From Hymenobacter polaris (GTDB taxonomy: Bacteria > Bacteroidota > Bacteroidia > Cytophagales > Hymenobacteraceae): DNA of 64,000 nucleotides. Below are positions 50,239 to 58,449 of the stretch, one piece after another; position 1 is the stretch's first letter, and the number at the start of each line of letters is the position of its first letter. The stretch lies in contig NZ_JABBGH010000003.1 of NCBI RefSeq assembly GCF_012927305.1, positions 992,001-1,056,000 on the forward strand, given 5' to 3'. A program made the position numbers and the translations under genes. The notes under the pieces are model-generated. The model saw nothing but the letters and a program-made list of their open reading frames with translations. It was not told where the DNA came from and made no database searches.

Positions 50239-50246
50239 TATTTTTG
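50239..50246 (+). promoter_or_regulatory. -7 box upstream of the VCBS-repeat gene
   Basis: TATTTTTG is an exact TAnnTTTG match, about 50 nt before the ATG at 50296. TTG triplets occur 12-15 nt upstream, closer than the usual spacing. Confidence 0.45.
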
Positions 50247-50295
50247 TGATGCTTCCGCAAAAAATTCTACCTACTCTTCTTTAAGCGCTACTTCT

Positions 50296-52083
50296 ATGAT
50301 AGAAACTTTTACCAAGCGTTTCGCAGCCCTGGCGCTGCTCGGTTTCGGGCTGCCTGCGGCCGCCGCGGCCCAAACCATCGTGGGCTTTGCCCCCGCCCAA
50401 GCCGCGCCGGGCGCTTCCGTTACCATCACGGGCACGGGCCTGAACAACTTGAAATCGGTGATGCTCAACGGGCTGCCCGTGAAGGTGCTTAGCTCCTCGG
50501 CCATCGCCGTAGTAGTGGAGGTGCCGCGCGCCGCCGCCACCGGCCGCCTGCGCCTGACCACGGCCAAGGGCACGGCCCTCACGGCCAATAAGCTGGGTAT
50601 TACCCGCCAGTCGTCGGCCGTGAGCTACGCCCAGAAGTCAAACAGCGTGGTAAGCACCCTAGCCAGCGGCAATTTCTCGACCCCCACCGTGGGTGACCTC
50701 GACGGCGACGGACTGATTGACCTGCTGGTGGGCCAGGGCGATGGCACCATTAAAGCCTTCGAGCAAACGCGCACGAATGACACCAGCTTCGGCGCGGGCA
50801 CGCTGCTGAAGAATGCCGATGGCACCACCCTGAACGTGGGCGCGAATAATGCCAACGGCCACTACGCCAAGCCCACCCTAACCGACCTCGACGGCGATGG
50901 CCTGCTTGAGTTGCTGGTGGGCGAGGAGCTGGGCTCGGTGCTGCGCTACGAGCAAACCGCGGCTTCGGGCCCTGGGGCACTGCTGTTCAACCGCAGCCCC
51001 CTCTTTGCCAACCCCTACAGCGGCAGCAGTGCGGCCAGCGGCTACTACCCGCGCCCCACGCTGGCCGACCTGGATAACAACGGCTTGCTCGACGTGCTGG
51101 TGGGCAGCAACGACGGCACGCTGCGCCGCTACGAGCAAACCGCCCCCAACGCCGTCACCTTCAACATCCTAGGGCAGATGAAGGACGAGAAGGGCGTTGT
51201 CATCGACGCTGGCAGCGTGGACAAGCCCCTGCTGACCGACTACAACGGCGATGGCTACCTCGACATGCTGCTCGGTAACCAGGCCGGCGCCATTGTGCTC
51301 TACACCCAGACCGGCACCAATGCCGTGACGTTCAAGTCACTGGGCAACCTGACCACCGATGGCAGCACCGCCATCAGCATGAGTGGGGCCAATGGCTTTG
51401 CCGCGCCTGCCGTCACTGACCTCGACGGCAACGGCCTGCTGGATTTGTTTGTGGGCAATGGTACGGGCAGCGTCTACCGCTTCGAGCAGAGCCAGTCGGC
51501 CACGATTCCCACGCTGGTAGCCCCGCTGCCAGTGGTGCTGGTGGCCTTCAGTGGCCAGGCCCTAGGGGGTGGCAACCAGCTGAGCTGGACTACGGCCTCG
51601 GAAATGAACAGCGCCTATTTTGGCTTGGAGCGCAGCCCCGACGGGGTGGCATTTGAGCAGGTGGGGCAGGTGGCGGCGCTGGGCAACAGCGCCAGCGCTC
51701 ACCAGTACCAGTACCTGGATGCCGCGGCCCCGGCCGGCACTAGCTACTACCGCCTGCGCCAGGTGGACCAGGACGGCACCCTGGCTTACTCGGCTACCGT
51801 GGCCTTGAGCCGCGCCGAGGGCCTAGGCGCCGCCACCCAGGTCCAGGCATTTCCCACCGTGTTCGGCGCCGAGCTGAACGTGGCACTGCCCGCCGGTGCC
51901 GCGCCGCAAACAGCTACCGTAGTCCTGCTCACCACCGAAGGCCGCCCCTTGTATAGCCAAGTGGTGCAGCTTGGGGCCGCGCCCCAAGCCTTGCCCGCGC
52001 TGCCGGCCCTGGCCCCCGGCCTCTACCTGCTGCGCGTAGCTACGGCGGCCGGCACCAGCACTCAGCGCGTAGTGCGCCAGTAG
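50296..52083 (+). CDS. Secreted TIG/VCBS-repeat protein with T9SS sorting domain
   Basis: 595 residues. Signal peptide to about residue 26 (AAAAQ). IPT/TIG Ig-like domain about 27-115 (IVGFAPAQAAPGASVTITGTG, MLNGLPVKVLSSSAIAVVV). Then about five FG-GAP/VCBS repeats, each with a calcium-loop DLDGDGLIDLLVGQGDG-type motif: DLDGDGLLELLVGEE, DLDNNGLLDVLVGSNDG, DYNGDGYLDMLLGNQAG, DLDGNGLLDLFVGNGTG. A linker domain and a T9SS sorting domain (FPTVFGAELNVALP to end) follow. It probably forms a calcium-stabilised beta-propeller on the surface; ligand unknown. The frame is open from 50206, but the ATG at 50296 starts the signal peptide. Confidence 0.88.
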   Translation: MIETFTKRFAALALLGFGLPAAAAAQTIVGFAPAQAAPGASVTITGTGLNNLKSVMLNGLPVKVLSSSAIAVVVEVPRAAATGRLRLTTAKGTALTANKLGITRQSSAVSYAQKSNSVVSTLASGNFSTPTVGDLDGDGLIDLLVGQGDGTIKAFEQTRTNDTSFGAGTLLKNADGTTLNVGANNANGHYAKPTLTDLDGDGLLELLVGEELGSVLRYEQTAASGPGALLFNRSPLFANPYSGSSAASGYYPRPTLADLDNNGLLDVLVGSNDGTLRRYEQTAPNAVTFNILGQMKDEKGVVIDAGSVDKPLLTDYNGDGYLDMLLGNQAGAIVLYTQTGTNAVTFKSLGNLTTDGSTAISMSGANGFAAPAVTDLDGNGLLDLFVGNGTGSVYRFEQSQSATIPTLVAPLPVVLVAFSGQALGGGNQLSWTTASEMNSAYFGLERSPDGVAFEQVGQVAALGNSASAHQYQYLDAAAPAGTSYYRLRQVDQDGTLAYSATVALSRAEGLGAATQVQAFPTVFGAELNVALPAGAAPQTATVVLLTTEGRPLYSQVVQLGAAPQALPALPALAPGLYLLRVATAAGTSTQRVVRQ

Positions 52084-52087
52084 GTAG

Positions 52088-52153
52088 CCCGCGCTACTCC
52101 CGCAAAAAGCCCCAACCGACTACGGCTGGGGCTTTTTGCGGGAGTAGCGCGGG
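52088..52153. terminator. Long palindromic terminator after the VCBS-repeat gene
   Basis: 27-nt perfect arms (CCCGCGCTACTCCCGCAAAA and on) with a 12-nt loop. The inner stem AAAAAGCCCCA...TGGGGCTTTTT is a normal rho-independent terminator; the outer CCCGCGCTACTCCCGC extension makes the stem unusually long. Confidence 0.92.
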
Positions 52154-52192
52154 CAATAAGGCCTAGGGCCGCCGACCCGGCTTTGCCGCTTC

Positions 52193-52200
52193 TACCTTTG
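52193..52200 (+). promoter_or_regulatory. -7 box upstream of the small unknown gene
   Basis: TACCTTTG, exact TAnnTTTG match, 27 nt before the ATG at 52228. No TTG at -33. Confidence 0.5.
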
Positions 52201-52227
52201 CGGCTTCCACTGCCTTCCCGAGCTACC

Positions 52228-52623
52228 ATGGCTACTCTGCCCCGCCTGCGCCAGCTGCGCCGCGACAAAACCCTGTTTGCCCTCGCCCTGAATACTGTTC
52301 GGCTGCACCTAGAAGAGGAAGCGCGCACCAGCCAGCAGCCCCACCTCCGCGAAGCCCCTGATGCCGACCTGCTGTTCATTCAGCAAAGCATTGACCAGTG
52401 GGTGAGCCTGGCTGCCAGCTACATGGTGCGTAAGTTTCACTGTCCGCTGGCGTCGGCCCTGTCCTTGATAGGCGAGCTGCAAACCGAGCTGAAGCGCGGC
52501 ATCCCGGTGGAGGAGCTGTGGCAGATACCCCTGGAGCAAGTACTGAACCTGCCGCCCAAACTGCTGCAGCGCCAGCCGGAAACCACCCCCGCCGAAAGCC
52601 AGCAAGCCGCCGATGCCGAGTAG
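52228..52623 (+). CDS. Small cytoplasmic protein of unknown function
   Basis: 131 residues, not recognised. Basic N-terminus (MATLPRLRQLRRDKTLFALAL), a predicted helical body (DLLFIQQSIDQWVSLAASYM, SALSLIGELQTELKRGIPVEEL) and a disordered Gln/Glu/Ala-rich tail. No signal peptide, membrane segment or cysteines suitable for a metal site. The frame is open from 52183, but the ATG at 52228 fits the -7 box better. Ends directly at a terminator hairpin. Confidence 0.65.
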   Translation: MATLPRLRQLRRDKTLFALALNTVRLHLEEEARTSQQPHLREAPDADLLFIQQSIDQWVSLAASYMVRKFHCPLASALSLIGELQTELKRGIPVEELWQIPLEQVLNLPPKLLQRQPETTPAESQQAADAE

Positions 52624-52655
52624 TAGCCCAGACTACAAAGTCCAGGCTACTTTTT
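52623..52655 (+). terminator. Terminator after the small unknown gene
   Basis: GTAGCCCAGACT / AGTCCAGGCTAC with a central CA/CA mismatch, followed by five T. The T tract runs to the stop codon of the convergent SerB-SerA gene. The stem core GGACTTTGTAGTC resembles family B repeats. Confidence 0.75.
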
Positions 52656-54558
52656 AATACAATACCCGGAACTTGATGGTGTGCTCCACCTCGCGCAGGG
52701 CCTGAATCACGTCCTGGTCGTAGGCCTTGTCGATGTCGGTGATGACGTAGCCCACCAGCTCGTTGGTTTTCAGGTACTGGCCCAGGATGTTGACGTGGTG
52801 CTGGGCCAGCACATTGTTGATGCGGGCCAGCACGCCGGGCACGTTGGCGTGAATGTGGATGAGGCGGTGCGCCTGCTGCTGGGCGGGCAGCAGGATGTTG
52901 GGGAAATTGACGCTCTGCTGCGTGTTGCCGCTGTTGATAAACTGCATGATGCGCTCGGGCACGAACTCGGCGATGTTGCGCTGGGCCTCGGCCGTGCTGC
53001 CGCCGATGTGGGGCGTGAGCAGCACGTTGGGCAGGTGGCGCAGCTCGCTCTCGAAGGCCTCGGCGTTGGTCTTGGGCTCGTGCGGAAACACGTCTACGGC
53101 CGCGCCGCCCAGGTGGCCGCTGCGCAGGGCGGCGGCCAGGGCCGGCACGTCCACCACGTGGCCGCGGGCGTTGTTGATGAACAAGGCGCCGGGCTTCATC
53201 AGGGCGAAGTGTTGGGCGCCGAAGAAGTCCTGGTTTTCGGGCCGCCCATCGATGTGCAGCGTCACGATGTCGGCCTGGGGCAGTAGCTCCTCTAGGCTGA
53301 CGGCCTTGTGGGCGTTGCCAAGCTGCAATTTTTCGGCAATGTCGTAGTAGATGACCTTGAGCCCTAGGGCCTCGGCCACCACTGAGAGCTGCGCCCCGAT
53401 GTTGCCGTAGCCGATGATACCCAGCGTCTTGCCGCGCACCTCGAAGGCGCCCTTGGCCGACTTGTCCCACTCGCCCTGGTGCATCTTGGGGTTTTTCTCC
53501 GGGATGCGGCGGGCCAGCACAATCAGCTCGGCCAGGGTCAGCTCTACCACCGAGCGGGTATTCGAAAACGGCGCGTTGAACACGGCCACGCCCCGGCGCA
53601 TGGCCTCGGGCAAGTCAATCTGGTTGGTGCCGATGCAGAAGGCCCCGATGGCGATGAGGCGGTTGGCGGCGGCCAGCACCTTTTCGGTCACGTGCGTTTT
53701 CGAGCGGATGCCAAGGATGCTCACGCCCTCGATGCGGGCCAGTAGCTCGTCCTCGTCGAGGGCGCCGGCCACCAGTTCCACCTGGTAGCCTTCCTGGCGA
53801 AACAGCTCGGCGGCGCGGGCATCGGGGTTTTCGAGCAGCAGCACCTTAATGCGGTTTTTGGGGTAGCTCAGGGTCATGGGGAGTTTCAGTTGGTATAAGA
53901 ACTCGTCGAAGGTGGGCAGCACCTGGTCGGCGTGGGCCACCACGCTGGGGCGGCTCACGTTCTCGGTGTAGGCGTAGAAGCGCTTGGCCAGTCCGGCCTC
54001 GCGGATTTGATAGTCGGTGTAGCCGTCGCCGAGCACGTACACCGGCCCGTCGAGCTGCAAGTCGCGCAGCTGCTGAATCTTGCCGCCGTCGCGGCTCAGC
54101 ACGTTGCTGGCATCGCAGCCGGTGATATTGCCGGCATCGTCGAAGGTGAAAGTATTGGCCAGCACGTGGTCGGGCCGCACGCCGTAGGCGGCCACCACGG
54201 GCTCGATAAACTCGCGGAACCCGCTGCTCACCACGTAGATGCGGTCGGCGTAGCGCCGGAAGAAGTCGCCGTTGCGCCGGATGCTCTCGCTGACCTTGCC
54301 CTGCAGCCGCGCCACCAGCGGCGCCAGGTGCTGCCGCTGCGCCCCCAGCAGTGCCAGCCGCCGCGCCAGCGACTCCTGAAAACCGATTTCGCCCGCCATG
54401 CCCTGGTCGGTCAGGGCTTTAATGGCGGCTACTTTTTCCGCCTGGTCGGGCCGGCCGGTGAGGGCGATTTCGGCCAGCTCGTCCAGGCCTTCGACTTGCG
54501 TAAAGGTGGAGTCGAAGTCGAAGACGAAGTAAGGGAGGGGGGCGGCGAGGTCGGGCAT
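52654..54558 (-). CDS. Fused phosphoserine phosphatase (SerB) and phosphoglycerate dehydrogenase (SerA)
   Basis: 634 residues. Residues about 8-225 are a HAD phosphatase of the SerB type: FVFDFDSTFTQVEGLDELAE (nucleophile Asp14, acid Asp16), IYVVSSGFREFIEPV, SRDGGK and YVLGDGYTDYQIREAG. Residues about 235-545 are D-3-phosphoglycerate dehydrogenase: LGIRSKTHVTEKVL, GAFCIGTNQIDL, GKTLGIIGYGNIGAQ, FINNARGHVVD (Arg), catalytic His in LLTPHIGGSTAEAQ. The end (LIHIHANVPGVLARINNVL) is an ACT domain, usually serine-binding. It joins the first and last steps of serine synthesis; the middle aminotransferase is not in the window. ATG at 54558, no room for a longer lead. Confidence 0.92.
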   Translation of the reverse strand: MPDLAAPLPYFVFDFDSTFTQVEGLDELAEIALTGRPDQAEKVAAIKALTDQGMAGEIGFQESLARRLALLGAQRQHLAPLVARLQGKVSESIRRNGDFFRRYADRIYVVSSGFREFIEPVVAAYGVRPDHVLANTFTFDDAGNITGCDASNVLSRDGGKIQQLRDLQLDGPVYVLGDGYTDYQIREAGLAKRFYAYTENVSRPSVVAHADQVLPTFDEFLYQLKLPMTLSYPKNRIKVLLLENPDARAAELFRQEGYQVELVAGALDEDELLARIEGVSILGIRSKTHVTEKVLAAANRLIAIGAFCIGTNQIDLPEAMRRGVAVFNAPFSNTRSVVELTLAELIVLARRIPEKNPKMHQGEWDKSAKGAFEVRGKTLGIIGYGNIGAQLSVVAEALGLKVIYYDIAEKLQLGNAHKAVSLEELLPQADIVTLHIDGRPENQDFFGAQHFALMKPGALFINNARGHVVDVPALAAALRSGHLGGAAVDVFPHEPKTNAEAFESELRHLPNVLLTPHIGGSTAEAQRNIAEFVPERIMQFINSGNTQQSVNFPNILLPAQQQAHRLIHIHANVPGVLARINNVLAQHHVNILGQYLKTNELVGYVITDIDKAYDQDVIQALREVEHTIKFRVLY

Positions 54559-54565
54559 ACGGGGG

Positions 54566-54573
54566 CAAAGATG
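54566..54573 (-). promoter_or_regulatory. Possible -7 box of the SerB-SerA gene
   Basis: On the minus strand CATCTTTG, one mismatch from TAnnTTTG, only 7 nt before the ATG, so the transcript would be nearly leaderless. Confidence 0.3.
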
Positions 54574-54627
54574 GCTCCGGCCGCCCCATTAAGCTTGGTA
54601 CTGCGGTGGGGCGCCAGTAGCGGTTGT

Positions 54628-54649
54628 GCCTTGGCCAGCTGGCCAAGGC
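54628..54649. repeat. 22-nt perfect palindrome upstream of the SerB-SerA gene
   Basis: GCCTTGGCCAG and CTGGCCAAGGC abut with no loop, about 70-90 nt before the start codon. A gapless palindrome of this length fits a dimeric protein-binding site better than a terminator; no regulator gene is adjacent. Confidence 0.6.
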
Positions 54650-54759
54650 TAGCGGAAAACAGGCCCCCACAGAAACGCAAACGGTGGCAAAGTGTGGAGC
54701 GTGAGGTTAGGAATTGCGACCTGACAACTACTTGACATGGGGGCGCAGCTGCTGGGTTG

Positions 54760-55734
54760 CTACAGGAGCTTCGTCCAATCCCGGGCCAAGTCCTGGTCTT
54801 TCATGCACTTGAAATGCCCTAGGGGGCACTGCGCAAAACCAATCTTGGAGCACGGCCGGCACCCTAGGCCCGCTACCGCCAGCACCTCGAAGGGCGCGCG
54901 GTAGGGATACATGCCAAACTGCGGCACCGTGTTGCCCCACACGCTGAAAATCGGCTTTTTAAACGCCGCCGCTATGTGCATCAGCCCCGTATCGTGGCTG
55001 ACTACGAACTGCGCCTGCCGCAGCAGCGAGGCCGACTGGTGCAGCGAAAACTGCCCGCACCCGTTGAAAATGGGCGAGCTGGCTGCTAGCTCAATGACGT
55101 GGCCAGTGGTTTCGTCTTCGGGGCCCCCCAGCAGCACCACCGGGCGCGGGGCCAGGCGGCCCATCAGCTCAATGAGCTTCTCGACGGGCAGGCGCTTGGT
55201 GGCGTGCTGCGCCCCAATGGCCACGGCCACGTAGTGCCCCGGCCGAAAGCCGGCGGGCAAAGTAGCTGGCACGTTTACCTGCTGGCCAGGCGGAATGAAA
55301 TAATCCAAGCCCCGGCCATCGTCCACCACCCCTAGGGGGGCGGCCGCCGCCCGGTAGCGGTCCACGATGTGCACGGGAGGCAAGCGGTTGATTTTGAAGC
55401 GCACCAGCAGGTACTTCTGCCAATTAAGCTTATCGAAGGCCCGGGCCGGCACGCCCGGTAGCTGCAGCCGAATAAGCCGCGTGCGCAGGTTATTGTGCAA
55501 ATCGACGATGAAATCAAACCGCTCAGCCCGCAGCTCTTGCACCAGGGCTCCCAGGCTACCGCGCAGCAAGTGCAGCTTGTCGACGTAGGGACTGGCTTCG
55601 AATAGCGCGGCGTAGGCCGGCTTGGTGGCGTAGTGAATGGCCGCGCCCGGCACCTGCGTCTTCAACTGCCGCACCACCGGCGTCGTCAGCACGATGTCAC
55701 CGATGGAGGAAAAGCGCAGTACCAGAATTTTCAT
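54760..55734 (-). CDS. Glycosyltransferase family 9 (heptosyltransferase-like)
   Basis: 324 residues with two Rossmann halves of the GT-B type. MKILVLRFSSIGDIVLTTPVVRQLK is the GT9 start, with YATKPAYAALFEASPYVD; the second half has VAIGAQHATKRLPVEKLIELM, VVLLGGPEDE and SHDTGLMHIAAAFKKPIFSVWGNTVP, the donor-binding signature. Late cysteines (CRPCSKIGFAQCPLGHFKCM) are common in this group. It would add a heptose or related sugar to the lipopolysaccharide core at the inner membrane. Monocistronic. Confidence 0.9.
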   Translation of the reverse strand: MKILVLRFSSIGDIVLTTPVVRQLKTQVPGAAIHYATKPAYAALFEASPYVDKLHLLRGSLGALVQELRAERFDFIVDLHNNLRTRLIRLQLPGVPARAFDKLNWQKYLLVRFKINRLPPVHIVDRYRAAAAPLGVVDDGRGLDYFIPPGQQVNVPATLPAGFRPGHYVAVAIGAQHATKRLPVEKLIELMGRLAPRPVVLLGGPEDETTGHVIELAASSPIFNGCGQFSLHQSASLLRQAQFVVSHDTGLMHIAAAFKKPIFSVWGNTVPQFGMYPYRAPFEVLAVAGLGCRPCSKIGFAQCPLGHFKCMKDQDLARDWTKLL

Positions 55735-55870
55735 AAATTTTTGAATGTGAGAACTCTGATAAATGTGGAAATGTAAAAATTAAATAATCAATTAATTAAA
55801 TATAATTTTCACTTGCTAATTTTCCCATTTTCCATATTCCTCACATTTTTACATTCCTCACTTTTTAACA
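55735..55870. other. AT-rich spacer with inverted repeat
   Basis: 136 nt, much lower in GC than its surroundings. AATGTAAAAAT at 55770-55780 is an exact complement of ATTTTTACATT at 55845-55855, and related GTGAGGAAT-like words recur. No gene or clear promoter was recognised. Confidence 0.5.
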
Positions 55871-57586
55871 TTAAAATTTCGCTTTGCGCGCGGCAAAGTA
55901 ATTGGCAGCTTCCTCCGCCGATTTGGCGTTGAACGTCATCTCCTTCGTGAGCATACCCTTGCGGCCGGCCAGTACGCCGTAGCGCATGTCGGCGTAGCCG
56001 TTGGTGTGGTGGGCATCGGGGTTGATGCTGAGCTGCACGCCCTGGCCTAGGGCGTAGCGCACCCAGCGCCAGTCGAGGTCGAGCCGCCAGGGGTTGGCGT
56101 TGATTTCAATAATAACCTGGTGCTGGGCGCAGGCGTCAATGACGGCCTTGAAGTCGATGGGGTAGCCGGCGCGGCGCAGCAGCAGGCGGCCGGTGGGGTG
56201 GCCCAGCATGGTGCAGTGCGGGTTGGCAATGGCGGCCAGCAGGCGCTCGGTGGCGCGCTGCTCGTCCATCTTCAGGTTGGAATGGATGCTGGCCACTACG
56301 AAGTCAAACGTGTCGCGCAGCTCGGCGTCGTAGTCCAGGCTGCCATCGCCCAGGATGTCGGCCTCAATGCCTTTGAAGATGCGGAAAGGGGCCAGCTCCT
56401 GGTTCAGCTCGTCAATTTCGCGCTGCTGCTGGCGCACGCGCTCCGGCCCCAGGCCATTGGCGTAGTGCGCAGCCTGCGAGTGGTCGCAAATGCCGAGGTA
56501 CTCGTAGCCCGCATCGCGCAAGAAAGTAGCCATCTGGCGCAGCGAGTGGCTGCCGTCGGAGTACGTGCTGTGGTTGTGCAGCGAGCCGCGTAGGTCGCCG
56601 TCTTCCAGCAGGCGCGGAATTTTATGCTCGGCCGCCAGCTCAATTTCGCCCAAGCCCTCACGCAGCTCGGGCACCACGTACTGCAAGCCGGCCGCCGCGT
56701 ACAGGTCGTCTTCGCTGGCGAAGCGCTCGCGCTTGAGCCACTGGCGCAGCGTATTGGGCTTGCCGGGGGCGGGGTGGGGCAGGGGCGCGTCGAGGTGCGC
56801 AGCGTTGCCGGTTTCGCTGGCCAGCTGGTTCGCAAACTCTGTTGCGGGCACCACGCGCACGGCCACGGCCACGCCGCCCTCGGCCGTGGTGCCGCGCCAG
56901 GCCCAGGGTCCCGAGCGGCGCGGGTCGGCGCGCAGGCCGGGCGCTGCATTCAGCAGGTCGTGCACGGGGCCGGGGTCGGGCGCGGCTACCAGCAGGGCCA
57001 CCGTTTCCACTACTTCTAGGGCGCGGCGCACCTCGCCCACGGCCGCCACCTCGCTTACGCCCGGTAGCGGCTCTAGGCGAGCGCCCAGGTCGAGGGCCAG
57101 CTGCTCGGCCTGCGAAAACAGCAGCTTGCCCGCGCTCTGGTCGGTAAAGTCCAGCGCCGTCAGAATAGCCTCCTGGGTTTTGGCCCCGAAGCCCTTGAGC
57201 TGCGCCACGCGGCCCGCTTCGGCCGCTTCGCGCAGCTGTTCGGGGCCTTCAATGCCCGCGTCGCGCCACAGCGCCCGTACTTTTTTGGGGCCAATACCCT
57301 TGATACCCAGCAGCTCTACCACGCCAGGCGGGGTGGTGTCGAGTAAGCGCTGCAGCTCCTCGAAGGTGCCGGTGTCGAGCAGCTCGGCTACCTTGGCAGC
57401 CTGGGTTTTGCTCAGGCCGGTGCGGTCGGGCAGGCCGGGGCGCTCTACCTCGGCCACCGGAAATTCCAGCTGCTCCAGGGCCGTGGCCGTGCCCTCGTAC
57501 GCACGAATCTTAAACGGATTTTCGTCGTGCAGCTCCAGCAGCTGGGCCGTTAGGCGAAAGGCTTTTATCAGGGCGCGATTGTCCAC
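55871..57586 (-). CDS. polX: PolX-family protein with degenerate polymerase site and intact PHP domain
   Basis: 571 residues, usual PolX length. Residues about 1-150 have helix-hairpin-helix DNA-binding motifs (LLGIKGIGPKKVRAL, LKGFGAKTQEAIL). The polymerase palm at 175-265 aligns with PolX, but the three catalytic aspartates seem lost: the GS..RR....D.D motif reads GEVRRALEVVETVAL (Thr195, Ala197) and the VDxRVV motif reads VAVRVV (Ala242). The C-terminal PHP domain keeps its metal ligands: SLHNHSTYSDG (His337, His339, Asp344), ICDHS, GIEADI, SIHSN, LGHP, PDAHHTN. A nuclease without polymerase activity is therefore likely (inference). Confidence 0.88.
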   Translation of the reverse strand: MDNRALIKAFRLTAQLLELHDENPFKIRAYEGTATALEQLEFPVAEVERPGLPDRTGLSKTQAAKVAELLDTGTFEELQRLLDTTPPGVVELLGIKGIGPKKVRALWRDAGIEGPEQLREAAEAGRVAQLKGFGAKTQEAILTALDFTDQSAGKLLFSQAEQLALDLGARLEPLPGVSEVAAVGEVRRALEVVETVALLVAAPDPGPVHDLLNAAPGLRADPRRSGPWAWRGTTAEGGVAVAVRVVPATEFANQLASETGNAAHLDAPLPHPAPGKPNTLRQWLKRERFASEDDLYAAAGLQYVVPELREGLGEIELAAEHKIPRLLEDGDLRGSLHNHSTYSDGSHSLRQMATFLRDAGYEYLGICDHSQAAHYANGLGPERVRQQQREIDELNQELAPFRIFKGIEADILGDGSLDYDAELRDTFDFVVASIHSNLKMDEQRATERLLAAIANPHCTMLGHPTGRLLLRRAGYPIDFKAVIDACAQHQVIIEINANPWRLDLDWRWVRYALGQGVQLSINPDAHHTNGYADMRYGVLAGRKGMLTKEMTFNAKSAEEAANYFAARKAKF

Positions 57587-57707
57587 TTTTCCAATTATTC
57601 AGGTTATGCCCGGCAAGGGGCGACTGGGCCCTAGGCCCCGCCGCGCGGCTTGCCAAAAGTACGGCCAGCAGCAAGCTACGGGCGCTGGTTTACGTACAAG
57701 GTGCGTT

Positions 57708-58133
57708 ATGCGCCTAGCTTACGTTGCCTGCTTACTGCTACTAGCCGCTTGCCAGCCGGCCGCCACCAGCGATAAAATAGCCGCTGACGTGCCTACAAGC
57801 CAACTTGCGGCCTTGCGCGGCACCTGGCTGCTGCTGCCCGAAGCCAGCCGCGCCGACACCCTCGTTTACCGCCGCAACACGTACCGCTTTCGCTACCTGC
57901 CGGGTGGGCGGCCGGGCTTTTGGCTGGGGCCCGCCGGTCGTTTTACGCGCTACGACCTGGCGCCGGGCGGGGGCCTGCAGGCGCAGGAAGGCACTTGGGT
58001 GGAAGCCAGTCCCGGCCGTTTGCGCATTCATTTGCCCGCGGCCGAGCCAGCCGAGCCCGACTATACCCTAGAGCTGCTAAGCTATCGGCAAGGCGTATTG
58101 AAGCTGTATGCTCGGCAGTATGGGGCTAACTAA
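57708..58133 (+). CDS. Small lipoprotein of unknown function
   Basis: 141 residues. Lipoprotein signal MRLAYVACLLLLAACQPA with Cys at about 15. The rest is beta-rich (LRGTWLLLPEASRADTLVYR, YRFRYLPGGRPGFWLGPAG, GTWVEASPGRLRIHLPA, LELLSYRQGVLKLYARQ) and resembles small lipocalin-like copy proteins of Bacteroidota in layout, without a firm match. The frame continues far upstream as a shadow of polX; the ATG at 57708 starts the signal peptide. Confidence 0.65.
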   Translation: MRLAYVACLLLLAACQPAATSDKIAADVPTSQLAALRGTWLLLPEASRADTLVYRRNTYRFRYLPGGRPGFWLGPAGRFTRYDLAPGGGLQAQEGTWVEASPGRLRIHLPAAEPAEPDYTLELLSYRQGVLKLYARQYGAN

Positions 58134-58449
58134 ATTTGGTGAATTTAAATAGCATTACTGCTTGATGTTTAGATTTTTAAATAAGTAAGCTGGCATTTGC
58201 TGGCACCACTTTTGCCTTACAGAATACAATAATTACTGAGGTAATTTATAAGCTCAACTTTTGAAATAGAATTATTCTTATAGTATAAGCCTAATTCCCA
58301 GCTTATAATTATAATAATCAAATTATTTCTAAATTTAACACCAAGGAATGAATCTGTGCCGTATTAGCCTCGCGTATCTTTAAGCATGAAAACAACATTC
58401 GGCTACGCCTCCCCCATCCTTGAATGGATTAGCCGATAACCAAACTACT
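58134..58449. other. AT-rich intergenic region
   Basis: 316 nt, the most AT-rich stretch of the window. Contains TATCTTTA at 58375-58382 (one mismatch from the -7 box) and a 17-codon reading frame, MKTTFGYASPILEWISR, at 58386-58439 that ends 10 nt before the next gene. The predicted transcript start falls at the first codon, so translation is doubtful. No repeat family member was seen. Confidence 0.4.

Noticed and set aside
56565..57707. Long N-terminal extension of the small lipoprotein gene frame
   Set aside because: It overlaps polX on the other strand entirely and has biased composition; the lipoprotein signal begins at 57708.
58386..58439. 17-residue upstream frame MKTTFGYASPILEWISR as a leader peptide
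   Set aside because: No regulatory codon bias or alternative stems nearby, and the likely transcript start coincides with its first codon.
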